From: Psychrobacter sp. JCM 18902
GTDB lineage: Bacteria > Pseudomonadota > Gammaproteobacteria > Pseudomonadales > Moraxellaceae
Assembly (NCBI RefSeq): GCF_904846615.1
Contig: NZ_CAJHBK010000001.1
Location: 1,488,001 to 1,552,000, forward strand
Direction of reading: 5' to 3'
DNA length: 64,000 nt
The notes below the pieces were generated by a model that saw only the letters and a program-made list of their open reading frames with translations, was not told where the DNA came from and did no database searches. Positions 52,611-60,429 of this stretch are shown here, in pieces. The position numbers and the translations under genes were made by a program. How positions within the stretch are numbered: the first letter of the stretch is position 1; each line of letters opens with the position of its first letter.

Positions 52611-53969
52611 ATGATCGTATTTTGGCTTGTGCTGACCATTCTTTTTATTATTTTTGCCACAGCAAAGTTAAAGTGGCATCCTTTTTTAGTATTGATATTA
52701 TCAGCCTTTTTAGTAGCGCTATTTTACCAAGTACCGCTTAATACCGTTGCTAAAACCATCTCTGATGGCTTTGGCGGTATTTTAGGTTACATCGGTCTGG
52801 TTATTGTCTTTGGTACTATCATCGGGCTAATCCTTGAAAAAACAGGTGCCGCCATTGTAATGGCAGAAACGGTCATCAAAGTTTTGGGACCACGCTTCCC
52901 TACTTTGACCATGTCTATCGTTGGTGCTGTGGTTTCAGTGCCAGTATTCTGTGACTCTGGTTATATTATTTTAAACTCATTGAAAGAAACATTGGCCGAG
53001 CGTTTACACGTATCCAGTGTGGCGATGAGCATTGCCTTAGCGACAGGCTTATACGCAACTCATACCTTTGTACCGCCAACCCCAGGTCCAATTGCCGCAG
53101 CAGGTAACTTAGGACTAGAGTCCAATTTAGGTTTGGTCATCATGTTCGGTGTGGTGGTGACAGCGGTTGCTGTACTGGCTGGCTGGTGGTGGTCTAATCG
53201 CTTCTTGAATGTCGCTCCCGACAATATCGATGCACTGGATGCGCCAGCAGCGACTTTGCCTGAAAACATGAAGACACGCGACGACTATAGCAACATGCCA
53301 TCCGCAACAATGGCGTTTTTGCCTATTATTGTCCCTATCGTATTGATTTGCTTATCGTCTGTTGCTAACTTCCCAAGTGCACCATTTGGCAGTGGCACGT
53401 TGACAGATATTTTAGTGTTTATCGGCAATCCACTCACGGCATTACTGATTGGTTTATTCTTGTCTTTCTTATTGATTAATACTGAACAAAAAACGCAGCA
53501 AATTAGCGACAGCATCTCACAAGGTTTGGTTGTGGCAGCGCCTATTCTCTTAATCACTGGCGCTGGTGGTGCATTTGGTGCCATGCTAAAAGTGACACCA
53601 ATCGGTGACTATTTAGGCACGACATTGTCTGCGTTAGGGCTTGGTATTTTTATGCCATTCATTGTCTCTGCTGCTCTAAAAACGGCACAAGGCTCAACCA
53701 CAGTCGCCTTGGTCACCACCTCTGCGATGATCGCGCCGTTATTGGATCAAATTGGTCTCGACAGTGAGCTTGGTCGCGTATTTTGTGTGATGGCCATTGG
53801 TGCAGGTGCCATGACTATCTCGCACGCCAATGACAGCTTTTTTTGGATTGTCAGTCAGTTTAGTCGTATGAGTGTGGCGCAGGCTTACAAAGCCCATTCT
53901 ATGGCAACGGGTATTCAAGGCGTGACCAGCATCGTCTTTATCTGGCTATTAACCTTGGTATTTATTTAA
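52611..53969 (+). CDS. GntP-family permease, probable glycerate or gluconate transporter
   Basis: This 452-residue inner-membrane permease of the gluconate:H+ symporter family has about 12 hydrophobic segments. Signatures are FGGILGYIGLVIVFGTIIGL, SVPVFCDSGYIILNSLKETL and THTFVPPTPGPIAAAGNLGL near the middle, and SHANDSFFWIVSQFSRMSVA near the end. A glycerate kinase gene follows 20 bp downstream, so glycerate is the more likely substrate. This is inferred from neighbourhood; gluconate remains possible. Confidence 0.9.
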   Translation: MIVFWLVLTILFIIFATAKLKWHPFLVLILSAFLVALFYQVPLNTVAKTISDGFGGILGYIGLVIVFGTIIGLILEKTGAAIVMAETVIKVLGPRFPTLTMSIVGAVVSVPVFCDSGYIILNSLKETLAERLHVSSVAMSIALATGLYATHTFVPPTPGPIAAAGNLGLESNLGLVIMFGVVVTAVAVLAGWWWSNRFLNVAPDNIDALDAPAATLPENMKTRDDYSNMPSATMAFLPIIVPIVLICLSSVANFPSAPFGSGTLTDILVFIGNPLTALLIGLFLSFLLINTEQKTQQISDSISQGLVVAAPILLITGAGGAFGAMLKVTPIGDYLGTTLSALGLGIFMPFIVSAALKTAQGSTTVALVTTSAMIAPLLDQIGLDSELGRVFCVMAIGAGAMTISHANDSFFWIVSQFSRMSVAQAYKAHSMATGIQGVTSIVFIWLLTLVFI

Positions 53970-53989
53970 AGAGATTCAAAGAGACATTC

Positions 53990-55126
53990 ATGAAAATTTT
54001 AATTGCTCCCGACTCATTTAAAGAAAGCTTAGACGCACTGGATGTTTGCCGCGCCATTCAATCTGGCTTCAGCCAAGTGTTTCCAGAGGCTGATTATAAG
54101 CTACTGCCGATGGCTGATGGCGGCGAAGGCACATCTGCGGTACTGTCTTATGTATTGGGTGGGCGCTGGAAAGAAGTAGTGGTCAATGATCCACTGATGA
54201 GACCGATAACGGCAAAGTATTTGTTATTGCCCGACGCTACGGCTGTCATCGAAGTTGCTCAAGCGTGCGGATTACATCTACTGACAAGCGATGAACGCAA
54301 TCCTGTGATTGCTAGCAGTTACGGTGTCGGCGAGCTGATTGCTGATGCGTTAGAAGAAGGGGCTAAACGTATCGTGATTGGTCTAGGTGGTAGCGCAACC
54401 AATGATGCAGGTCTTGGCATGCTAATGGCATTAGGCATCACATTTCACGATATCAATGACACTCTACTCACTCATGGTGGTGGCGCACTTGCCAGCCTAC
54501 ATAGGCTTGATAATATAAATCTTCATGCAAAGGTATTAGACACAGTATTTGAAGTCGCTTGTGATGTGACCAATCCATTATGTGGTCTTTTGGGTGCGAG
54601 CGCAGTATTTGGTCCACAAAAAGGCGCTTGTCCAGAGCAAGTAAAAGCTTTAGATAAAGCACTCAGTCACTTTGCCACCATGTGCGGTCATCACGGTTAT
54701 GAGGACTACCAACATGTCGAAGGCGCTGGAGCAGCTGGTGGTCTTGGCTACGCGATGATGACATTCTTTCAAGCTAAGCTAAAATCAGGTTTTGACACAG
54801 TTGCTGAGGTGGCTCATTTGTCGCAGCATATTGCAGAGGCTGATCTCGTTATCACTGGCGAAGGTAAGCTCGATGCGCAAACAGCCATGGGTAAAGTGGC
54901 AGGTGGTATCAGTCAAGTCGCCAAGGCTATCCATACACCTGTTATCGCTATCTGCGGCAGTGTTGACGGACTCAAACCTGCGCAAACCAGCCAGTTCGAG
55001 GTCATCATGCCCAGTATTCAAAAAGTAGATACCATCGAAAACGTACTGAGTCAGGCTTATGGCAATATTGAAACCACAGCTGTCAATATCGCTGCGAGTA
55101 TCAAACTTGGGCAAAACTTGAAATAA
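53990..55126 (+). CDS. Glycerate kinase (GlxK/GarK type)
   Basis: This is a 378-residue enzyme that phosphorylates D-glycerate to 2-phosphoglycerate in GarK/GlxK-type enzymes. The N-terminus MKILIAPDSFKESLDALDVC and LLPMADGGEGTSAVL are diagnostic. GLGGSATNDAGLGMLMALGI is the nucleotide-binding glycine-rich loop, and ITGEGKLDAQTAMGKVAGGI is the C-terminal signature. With the upstream GntP permease it makes a two-gene uptake and catabolic unit feeding lower glycolysis. A 9-bp tandem repeat starts about 50 bp after its stop. Confidence 0.95.
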   Translation: MKILIAPDSFKESLDALDVCRAIQSGFSQVFPEADYKLLPMADGGEGTSAVLSYVLGGRWKEVVVNDPLMRPITAKYLLLPDATAVIEVAQACGLHLLTSDERNPVIASSYGVGELIADALEEGAKRIVIGLGGSATNDAGLGMLMALGITFHDINDTLLTHGGGALASLHRLDNINLHAKVLDTVFEVACDVTNPLCGLLGASAVFGPQKGACPEQVKALDKALSHFATMCGHHGYEDYQHVEGAGAAGGLGYAMMTFFQAKLKSGFDTVAEVAHLSQHIAEADLVITGEGKLDAQTAMGKVAGGISQVAKAIHTPVIAICGSVDGLKPAQTSQFEVIMPSIQKVDTIENVLSQAYGNIETTAVNIAASIKLGQNLK

Positions 55127-55155
55127 CGATAGTCTATTAAATAAGCGGCTTCTAT

Positions 55156-55258
55156 TAAATGCACAGCTATTTAACCTTTGATAGCTTTGATAGCTTTGAT
55201 AGCTTTGATAGCTTTGATAGCTTTGATAGCTTTGATAGCTTTGATAGCTATGCATTTA
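55156..55258. repeat. Eight 9-bp tandem repeats enclosed by a 15-bp inverted repeat
   Basis: The unit TTTGATAGC is repeated eight times without error (55177-55248). The array is enclosed by TAAATGCACAGCTAT (55156-55170) and ATAGCTATGCATTTA (55244-55258), inverted repeats matching at 14 of 15 positions, the second overlapping the last unit. It lies between the convergent glycerate kinase and LysR genes. It could form a cruciform or long hairpin, act as a transcription end, or vary in copy number between strains. Both strands contain short frames starting MHSY, a result of the inverted ends; I do not call them genes. Confidence 0.93.
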
Positions 55259-55277
55259 TCATTCATTTTCAAAATAT

Positions 55278-56147
55278 CTATAGCCATTTCGTTACTTCAT
55301 CAATGACAGTATGCAGTCTATTAGAGAGTGCATGCCGTCGTCTTACCGCAAGATATAGCGTCTCGCTAACGGCAACAGGCAGATGATGGCTTTTAATCAG
55401 CTCAGGCTTTGGATAAGCAGCCACTGCATGTGCAGGTAGCACGGTAAAGCCTATACCCCTACTCACTGGCTCTAAGATTAAACCAATCTGATTAGAAAAG
55501 CCTTTTTTCTCAAAATCATTGATATGCTGGAATTGCTCATAATTGGCAGTCAGTAGCATACCTGCATGATGTGCACCATCTGGATGATCAATAAAACCAA
55601 GCTCGGTGAGATGCTCCCAGCTAGGCTCTACCTTAGTTGCAGGTGTCACTAATATTAGCGCTTCTTGCGCCATAGGTTTGCAACTAACCGTTTCATCATC
55701 TGAGACATCCGTCATAAAACCAATGTCAATCTCATGATTGGCAAGCGCCTTCTCTATATCAGAATTTGGGGCAAAGCGATAATCAATCACTAGCTTTGGA
55801 TGCTGCTGTTGTAAGGTCAAAAGCTGCGGATATAGCTTGAGTCCCACACTACCCGGTGACATCAAACGCACCAATCCTTCGTAAGGCGGATCTTCACCGA
55901 TACGCTGCTCCAGATTTGATAAGCGCTGCAATATCTCCCCTGCTTCTTTATAGAGCTGTTCACCTGCATTGGTCAGTGAAAACTGCTTTCCTTGACGAAT
56001 CAGTAAGTCTGTGTCCAACTGATCTTCTAGCTTACGCATATGCTGACTCACGCCAGATTGGGTCATGTGTAAGCGTTCAGCCGTACGAGTGAAGTGCCCG
56101 AACTCGGCAAGCGCACAAAAAGTGCGCAACCATGTGATATTTATCAT
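55278..56147 (-). CDS. LysR-family transcriptional regulator
   Basis: This 289-residue regulator has the LysR winged helix-turn-helix at residues 1-60 (TWLRTFCALAEFGHFTRTAE, then RLHMTQSGVSQHMRKLEDQL). The substrate-binding domain starts near 90 (EGLVRLMSPGSVGLKLYPQL). It is divergent from the VOC-family gene with 107 bp between them, the classical arrangement for a LysR protein and its target; the target is thus inferred. A second candidate target is the adjacent crotonase gene. Confidence 0.93.
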   Translation of the reverse strand: MINITWLRTFCALAEFGHFTRTAERLHMTQSGVSQHMRKLEDQLDTDLLIRQGKQFSLTNAGEQLYKEAGEILQRLSNLEQRIGEDPPYEGLVRLMSPGSVGLKLYPQLLTLQQQHPKLVIDYRFAPNSDIEKALANHEIDIGFMTDVSDDETVSCKPMAQEALILVTPATKVEPSWEHLTELGFIDHPDGAHHAGMLLTANYEQFQHINDFEKKGFSNQIGLILEPVSRGIGFTVLPAHAVAAYPKPELIKSHHLPVAVSETLYLAVRRRHALSNRLHTVIDEVTKWL

Positions 56148-56182
56148 TACGATACATAATTATTTATATAATATTTGATAAT

Positions 56183-56211
56183 TTTACATAATAATCGTAT
56201 GTTTGTATACT
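56183..56211 (+). promoter_or_regulatory. Promoter of the VOC-family gene
   Basis: TTTACA and TATACT (each 5 of 6 to consensus) are separated by 17 bp, 43 bp before the ATG, in the LysR/VOC intergenic space. AT-rich palindromic sequence around it is a likely place for LysR binding. Confidence 0.6.
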
Positions 56212-56254
56212 GGCCTCACGTTAAATAAGAGTACAACTAACAGGAGCAAAAGCT

Positions 56255-56755
56255 ATGAACAACGTTTATCCAAGGAGTTTTTCGCACATCGGCCTTTCAG
56301 TTCCCGACCTAGAAGCCGCCGTAAAATTTTATACTGAAGTGATGGGTTGGTACACCATCATGGAGCCTACTGAGATTGTTGAAGATAATAGCCCGATTGG
56401 TGAGATGTGTACTGAAGTATTCGGTTCAGGTTGGGGCAGTTTCCGTATTGCTCACCTATCTACTGGTGACCGTATCGGTGTTGAGATTTTTGAATTTAAA
56501 AATCAAGAAAACCCTGAAAACAACTTTGAGTATTGGAAAACAGGTATCTTTCACTTCTGCGTTCAAGATCCAAATGTTGAAGAGCTGGCTGAGCGCATAG
56601 TTGCAGCAGGCGGTAAAAAACGTATGGCAAAACCACGCTACTACTACCCTGGTGAAAAGCCATATCGCATGATTTATATGGAAGACCCGTTCGGCAACAT
56701 CGTCGAGATTTATAGCCACAGCTACGAGCTTATCTATAGCGAAGGCGCGTACTAA
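56255..56755 (+). CDS. VOC-superfamily (glyoxalase/dioxygenase-fold) protein
   Basis: This is a 166-residue protein of the vicinal oxygen chelate fold. The first beta-alpha-beta unit is FSHIGLSVPDLEAAVKFYTE, with a candidate metal ligand His11. The second unit has TGIFHFCVQDPNVEELAERI, with another His, and the closing strand MEDPFGNIVEIYSHSYE supplies the Glu ligand. These positions fit lactoylglutathione lyase or small-molecule dioxygenases; the substrate is unknown. An AGGAG ribosome-binding site precedes the ATG. It is divergent from a LysR regulator and has its own terminator. Confidence 0.88.
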   Translation: MNNVYPRSFSHIGLSVPDLEAAVKFYTEVMGWYTIMEPTEIVEDNSPIGEMCTEVFGSGWGSFRIAHLSTGDRIGVEIFEFKNQENPENNFEYWKTGIFHFCVQDPNVEELAERIVAAGGKKRMAKPRYYYPGEKPYRMIYMEDPFGNIVEIYSHSYELIYSEGAY

Positions 56756-56809
56756 GCTTAAGATAAATACAGCTTAATACAGCCTTGACTTGTATCTAAC
56801 TGATAAACC

Positions 56810-56845
56810 AATAGCGACCTCAGAATATGAGATCGCTATTTTTAT
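56810..56845 (+). terminator. Terminator of the VOC gene
   Basis: AATAGCGA and TCGCTATT form an 8-bp stem; an inner CTCA/TGAG pairs as well. A T-rich run follows, 55 bp after the stop. Confidence 0.8.
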
Positions 56846-56957
56846 TTGTCTGCTTTCTACATGAGCAACCTATTATATAAGAGGTAAGCCATGCTACTAT
56901 TTAGGTAGCTATACATAGCATCTACCAAACGAAACAACCCATTATCAAGGATGATAA

Positions 56958-57770
56958 ATGACAAACTCTGACGTTGCCTTAGACATGGATGACTTTCCCG
57001 TTATTAGAAAAGACGATAGAAAAAGTGGCGTGGTCACTCTCACCTTAAACCGACCAAAGCAATTCAATGCCTTATCCGTTGAGCTACTCTCTGCGCTACA
57101 AGCGGAACTGGACAGTATCGCTCAAGATGACAATATCCGTGTAGTCATCATTGCAGCAAATGGTAAAGCGTTTTGTGCCGGTCACAATCTAAAAGAGATG
57201 CGCGCACATTCAGATGAAGCCTTTCAGCGCGCCCTATTCCAACAATGCAGTCACATGATGCTCACTATTAATCGTATGCCGCAAGTCGTGATTGCAAAAG
57301 TGCAAGGCATCGCGACAGCAGCAGGGTGCCAACTGGTTGCCGCCTGTGATTTAGCCGTTGCCGCTGATGAAGCCAAATTTGCCACTTCAGGGATAAACGT
57401 TGGGCTTTTTTGCTCTACGCCTGCCGTTGCAGTCAGTCGCAATCTACCTCGTAAGCAAGCGTTTGAGATGCTAATTACTGGTGAGTTTATCGATGCACAT
57501 ACTGCTTTACAATATGGCTTAATCAATCGAGTAGCCCCAGCGGAACAATTAGAACAAGTCTTGCAATCGTTGATAACGGCGATTACTACCAAATCTCCAG
57601 TAGCAGTAAAAACTGGCAAAGACATGTTTTATAAGCAATTGAATATGAGCGTCGAAGATGCTTATGACTATGCCAGTGAAGTGATGACTTGTAATATGAT
57701 GGCAGACGATGTGAGTGAAGGTATTGACGCCTTTATTGAAAAGCGTCAAGCCGTATGGAAAGGATGCTAA
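56958..57770 (+). CDS. Enoyl-CoA hydratase/isomerase family protein (crotonase)
   Basis: This 270-residue crotonase-fold protein has GVVTLTLNRPKQFNALSVEL at the N-terminus and the oxyanion-hole motifs KAFCAGHNLKEMRAH and GIATAAGCQLVAACDLAVAA. INVGLFCSTPAVAVSRNLPR occupies the region of the catalytic glutamates but has Phe and Cys there, so hydratase chemistry is doubtful. The sequence resembles the ECHDC3-like group of uncertain activity. It is in the same direction as the VOC gene, 202 bp away, but a terminator separates them. Confidence 0.88.
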   Translation: MTNSDVALDMDDFPVIRKDDRKSGVVTLTLNRPKQFNALSVELLSALQAELDSIAQDDNIRVVIIAANGKAFCAGHNLKEMRAHSDEAFQRALFQQCSHMMLTINRMPQVVIAKVQGIATAAGCQLVAACDLAVAADEAKFATSGINVGLFCSTPAVAVSRNLPRKQAFEMLITGEFIDAHTALQYGLINRVAPAEQLEQVLQSLITAITTKSPVAVKTGKDMFYKQLNMSVEDAYDYASEVMTCNMMADDVSEGIDAFIEKRQAVWKGC

Positions 57771-57817
57771 CTGTTTGACGAAAATACTCTGACTAAAGAA
57801 AGATGACGTTGCTATTA

Positions 57818-58054
57818 TTATGAAGCCATCAAAGCGCCCACAATCATAAATGCAACGGCTATGAGTGATCTCAAAAATGGTGAACTGCACTCTGCCCAGC
57901 GAGTGATAATAAAGTATAAATTGGCAAATGGAAGAAATAGATATAACAGCCCACAGAGTACCGACTCTTGGAAGGCTATAATAATTAACTTAATGCTATA
58001 AATAATGCACATGATACTTGCGATGACAAGTAAAATAACACCTATGAATTCCAC
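57818..58054 (-). CDS. Small hypothetical membrane protein
   Basis: This is a 78-residue protein with two or three hydrophobic helices (EFIGVILLVIASIMCIIYSI, then ESVLCGLLYLFLPFANLYFI, then LIAVAFMIVGALMAS). The GTG start at 58054 has GAGG eight bases upstream; a TTG at 58087 would add 11 residues but has no such site. No family is recognised. It is convergent with the crotonase gene. Confidence 0.65.
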   Translation of the reverse strand: MEFIGVILLVIASIMCIIYSIKLIIIAFQESVLCGLLYLFLPFANLYFIITRWAECSSPFLRSLIAVAFMIVGALMAS

Positions 58055-58392
58055 GTGAATTTCCTCAAAATGTTCAATAAGAAACAAACTATTATTAATT
58101 TAAAAAGACATTGAAAATATAACTACCAGCAGTTTGCTTAGCCATCAATGCTAAAAAATGATGGTTTTGAGAGGCTGTTTATTATCTCAGAACTGTTGCT
58201 GGCGTATAATAACAGGTAACGTGAGAAACACATAATATTATAAACATAAGTTGAATAAATATAGCTTAATCTACTTTGATAGCTTATAAAAATATACTCA
58301 CAACCAATCTATGAGAAAACAGGAAAACAAAAAAAGGCCATGATAGCGATATCATGGCCTTTTTTAAACAACTACTACCATCAATCTGTTAC
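58055..58392. other. Intergenic region before the small membrane protein
   Basis: This is 338 bp of AT-rich sequence between ridA and the small membrane protein gene. The only structure seen is the ridA terminator. Confidence 0.5.
58330..58365 (-). terminator. Terminator of ridA
   Basis: A 15-bp perfect stem (58330-58344 with 58351-58365) has a 6-base loop and a T-run on the minus strand, 28 bp after the ridA stop. Confidence 0.9.
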
Positions 58393-58734
58393 TTACTCAG
58401 CGGCGATAGCTATCATCTCAACCAACAGCTCAGGACGTGCCAATGCAGACTCGCCACAAGCACGAGCTGGCGGCTGAATACCTTCAAACCACTGGTCATA
58501 GACTTCATTCATAGCAGCAAAGTCAGCCATGTCTTTTATCCAAACCGTTACTGATAGTAGTTTTGATTTATCGCTACCCACTTCTTCTAACAACGTTTGG
58601 ATTTTTTCCAAACAAGTCAATGTTTGCGCTTTGATTTCGTCTTCTGCATTACCTACCTGACCACATAAATAAATAGTCTGATTATGGATTACAGTTTTGC
58701 TCATACGTTGATTGCTATGCAGCTTCTTTATCAT
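58393..58734 (-). CDS. RidA-family enamine/imine deaminase
   Basis: This is a 113-residue member of the RidA/YjgF family, which hydrolyses reactive 2-imino acids to keto acids. The family core is present: TIYLCGQVGNAEDEIKAQT, then LSVTVWIKDMADFAAMNEVY, and PPARACGESALARPELLVEM, with the catalytic Arg in PARAC. The ATG at 58734 follows a GAAGG ribosome-binding site eight bases upstream; the longer frame begins with TTG. It lies 56 bp downstream of the DadA-like oxidase gene on the same strand, which produces imino acids, so the two likely form one functional operon. Confidence 0.92.
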   Translation of the reverse strand: MIKKLHSNQRMSKTVIHNQTIYLCGQVGNAEDEIKAQTLTCLEKIQTLLEEVGSDKSKLLSVTVWIKDMADFAAMNEVYDQWFEGIQPPARACGESALARPELLVEMIAIAAE

Positions 58735-58790
58735 GTTATATACCTTCAATTTATTAATTTAAGTCTGTGCTAAATCTGTCAAATGCGCTG

Positions 58791-60038
58791 TTAATTAGAA
58801 AAACGCTGGGCACTGAATGGCGCAACATCTACTAATAATGGCTTGTCATGAATCATCTCTTCAACGAGACGTCCTGTCATAGGCCCTAAAGTAAAGCCTT
58901 GATGACTGTGACCAAAGGCAAACCATAGTTTTTCATGCTTGTCTGCAGGACCAATAACTGGCTTCATATCAGGCATACAAGGACGTGATCCTGCCCATGC
59001 TTCACTCTCAACCGCATCTTCTAATGGTAAGATTTTTCTTGCCAGCTTCAGAACCGTTTTTAATTGACCAAAGTTCTTTGGTGCATCCATCGTAGTCATC
59101 TCAGCACCAGTCGTGATACGGATGCCTTGCTGCATTGGACCCATCACAAAGCCTTTGTCCATATCGAACATGCTGTGATTGATGGTATTTTTTTCTGTTA
59201 CTTTGAAATGCTGATGATAACCACGCATTGGGAACAATGGCAGATTGTAACCCAGTGGTCTGATCAAGTCATTCGACCATGGACCCGCTGCAATGACCAA
59301 CTTATCACTATAATAAGTGTCATTATCAGTGATGATTTTCCAACCTTCACCATCTTGTACGATTTCTTTTACATCGCTCTCTTTAATTGTACCGCCCATC
59401 TCTTGGAAATTTTTCGCATAGGCTTTTACGAGGGAGCTTGGGTTTGACACTTGCCAAGAGTTTTTCCAATGAATCGCACCAACGAAACCTTCAAAATTAG
59501 CGCTAGGCTCCATGGCTTTTAGCGCTTCAAGGTTTAGTACATTATGCTCCACGCCTTGATTGCGCGCATCAATGGCTGATGCTTGTGCTTCTTTGAAGGT
59601 GTCTTCAGAACGATGCAATTGCAACCAGCCATCACGAGTAATTAGCTCGTCAGCACCAGAGGCTGAAATCATCGTTTGATGTTCACTGGTACAATGCGCG
59701 ATCAACGTCTGCCATTCTGATTCTATTTTTTTGACCGAAGCGGGCGTAGAGTATTTCCAGTACTGTAGCAGCGCTTGGTGATAACGCAAAATTGCTGGGA
59801 TACGATAGCGAATATCAGTGCCTTGGTTCGGCAATACTCGGATCATCTCAGTCAGTTGACGAGGAAAAGGATGGGTATGAATGGCTTCGCGCTGAATCAA
59901 TCCTGCATTGCCATACGAGGTCTCTGACCCTGGCAACTTCTTGTCTAACATCAGCACTTTTGAATTATTTTTTTGTAAATGCCACGCGACTGACGTGCCA
60001 ACCATACCTGCACCGATAACGATCACTTCATAGCGCAT
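58791..60038 (-). CDS. DadA-like FAD-dependent D-amino-acid dehydrogenase
   Basis: This is a 415-residue flavoprotein of the DAO/DadA family. The FAD-binding motif VIGAGMVGTSVAWHL is at residues 6-20. DKKLPGSETSYGNAGLIQRE is typical of DadA, and LVIAAGPWSNDLIRPLGYNL and WAGSRPCMPDMKPVIGPA follow, with FAFGHSHQGFTLGPMTGRLV near the C-terminus. It would oxidise a D-amino acid, or a related amine acid, to the imino acid with a quinone or oxygen as acceptor; the exact substrate is unknown. The gene for RidA follows directly. No alanine racemase (dadX) is adjacent. Confidence 0.9.
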   Translation of the reverse strand: MRYEVIVIGAGMVGTSVAWHLQKNNSKVLMLDKKLPGSETSYGNAGLIQREAIHTHPFPRQLTEMIRVLPNQGTDIRYRIPAILRYHQALLQYWKYSTPASVKKIESEWQTLIAHCTSEHQTMISASGADELITRDGWLQLHRSEDTFKEAQASAIDARNQGVEHNVLNLEALKAMEPSANFEGFVGAIHWKNSWQVSNPSSLVKAYAKNFQEMGGTIKESDVKEIVQDGEGWKIITDNDTYYSDKLVIAAGPWSNDLIRPLGYNLPLFPMRGYHQHFKVTEKNTINHSMFDMDKGFVMGPMQQGIRITTGAEMTTMDAPKNFGQLKTVLKLARKILPLEDAVESEAWAGSRPCMPDMKPVIGPADKHEKLWFAFGHSHQGFTLGPMTGRLVEEMIHDKPLLVDVAPFSAQRFSN

Positions 60039-60429
60039 AACCTATCCTTTTCTTATGGTGTTAATACAAAGTATCAAATATGAGGGTCTAACGGAATAAG
60101 GTGGTAATAGTAACGCATTGAGCTGAATATTAAACCCCAATCTCATAAATATTTTTGCTATTAAATACTTTTGGTTATGGGGTTTTTGAAAAGGTATTTT
60201 TGATAGGAATAATGAGAGTTTGGTTGATAAAATAGTAATGATTAGCCATCATTTTTAAAAATACTAGATGCGACTTAGTGCTATCAATTTCTGTGCTATA
60301 GTTTGGTCTTTTTTTAATTTAGAAATGATCAGCCGCCTAAGCATTTTAATTATAAAATTTGATAAACAGTATTTATGATGTGCCAGTGAGGTCAGGGCTA
60401 ATATTTTGATGATTTAGAAGGTTTAACAA
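60039..60429. other. Divergent intergenic region DadA-like / helicase
   Basis: This is a 391-bp AT-rich region. It holds an extended -10 candidate for the helicase (60294-60302) and no supported gene. Confidence 0.5.
60294..60302 (+). promoter_or_regulatory. Candidate extended -10 of the helicase gene
   Basis: TGC followed by TATAGT forms an extended -10 element 128 bp before the start codon. No good -35 is seen, which is tolerated by extended -10 promoters. Confidence 0.35.

Noticed and set aside
54785..55255. Minus-strand frame coding repeated Y-Q-S
   Set aside because: It runs antisense through the glycerate kinase gene; the repeat creates the open frame.
55159..55386. Frame on the plus strand coding repeated F-D-S
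   Set aside because: It is a by-product of the 9-bp tandem repeat and then overlaps the LysR gene in antisense; no ribosome-binding site.
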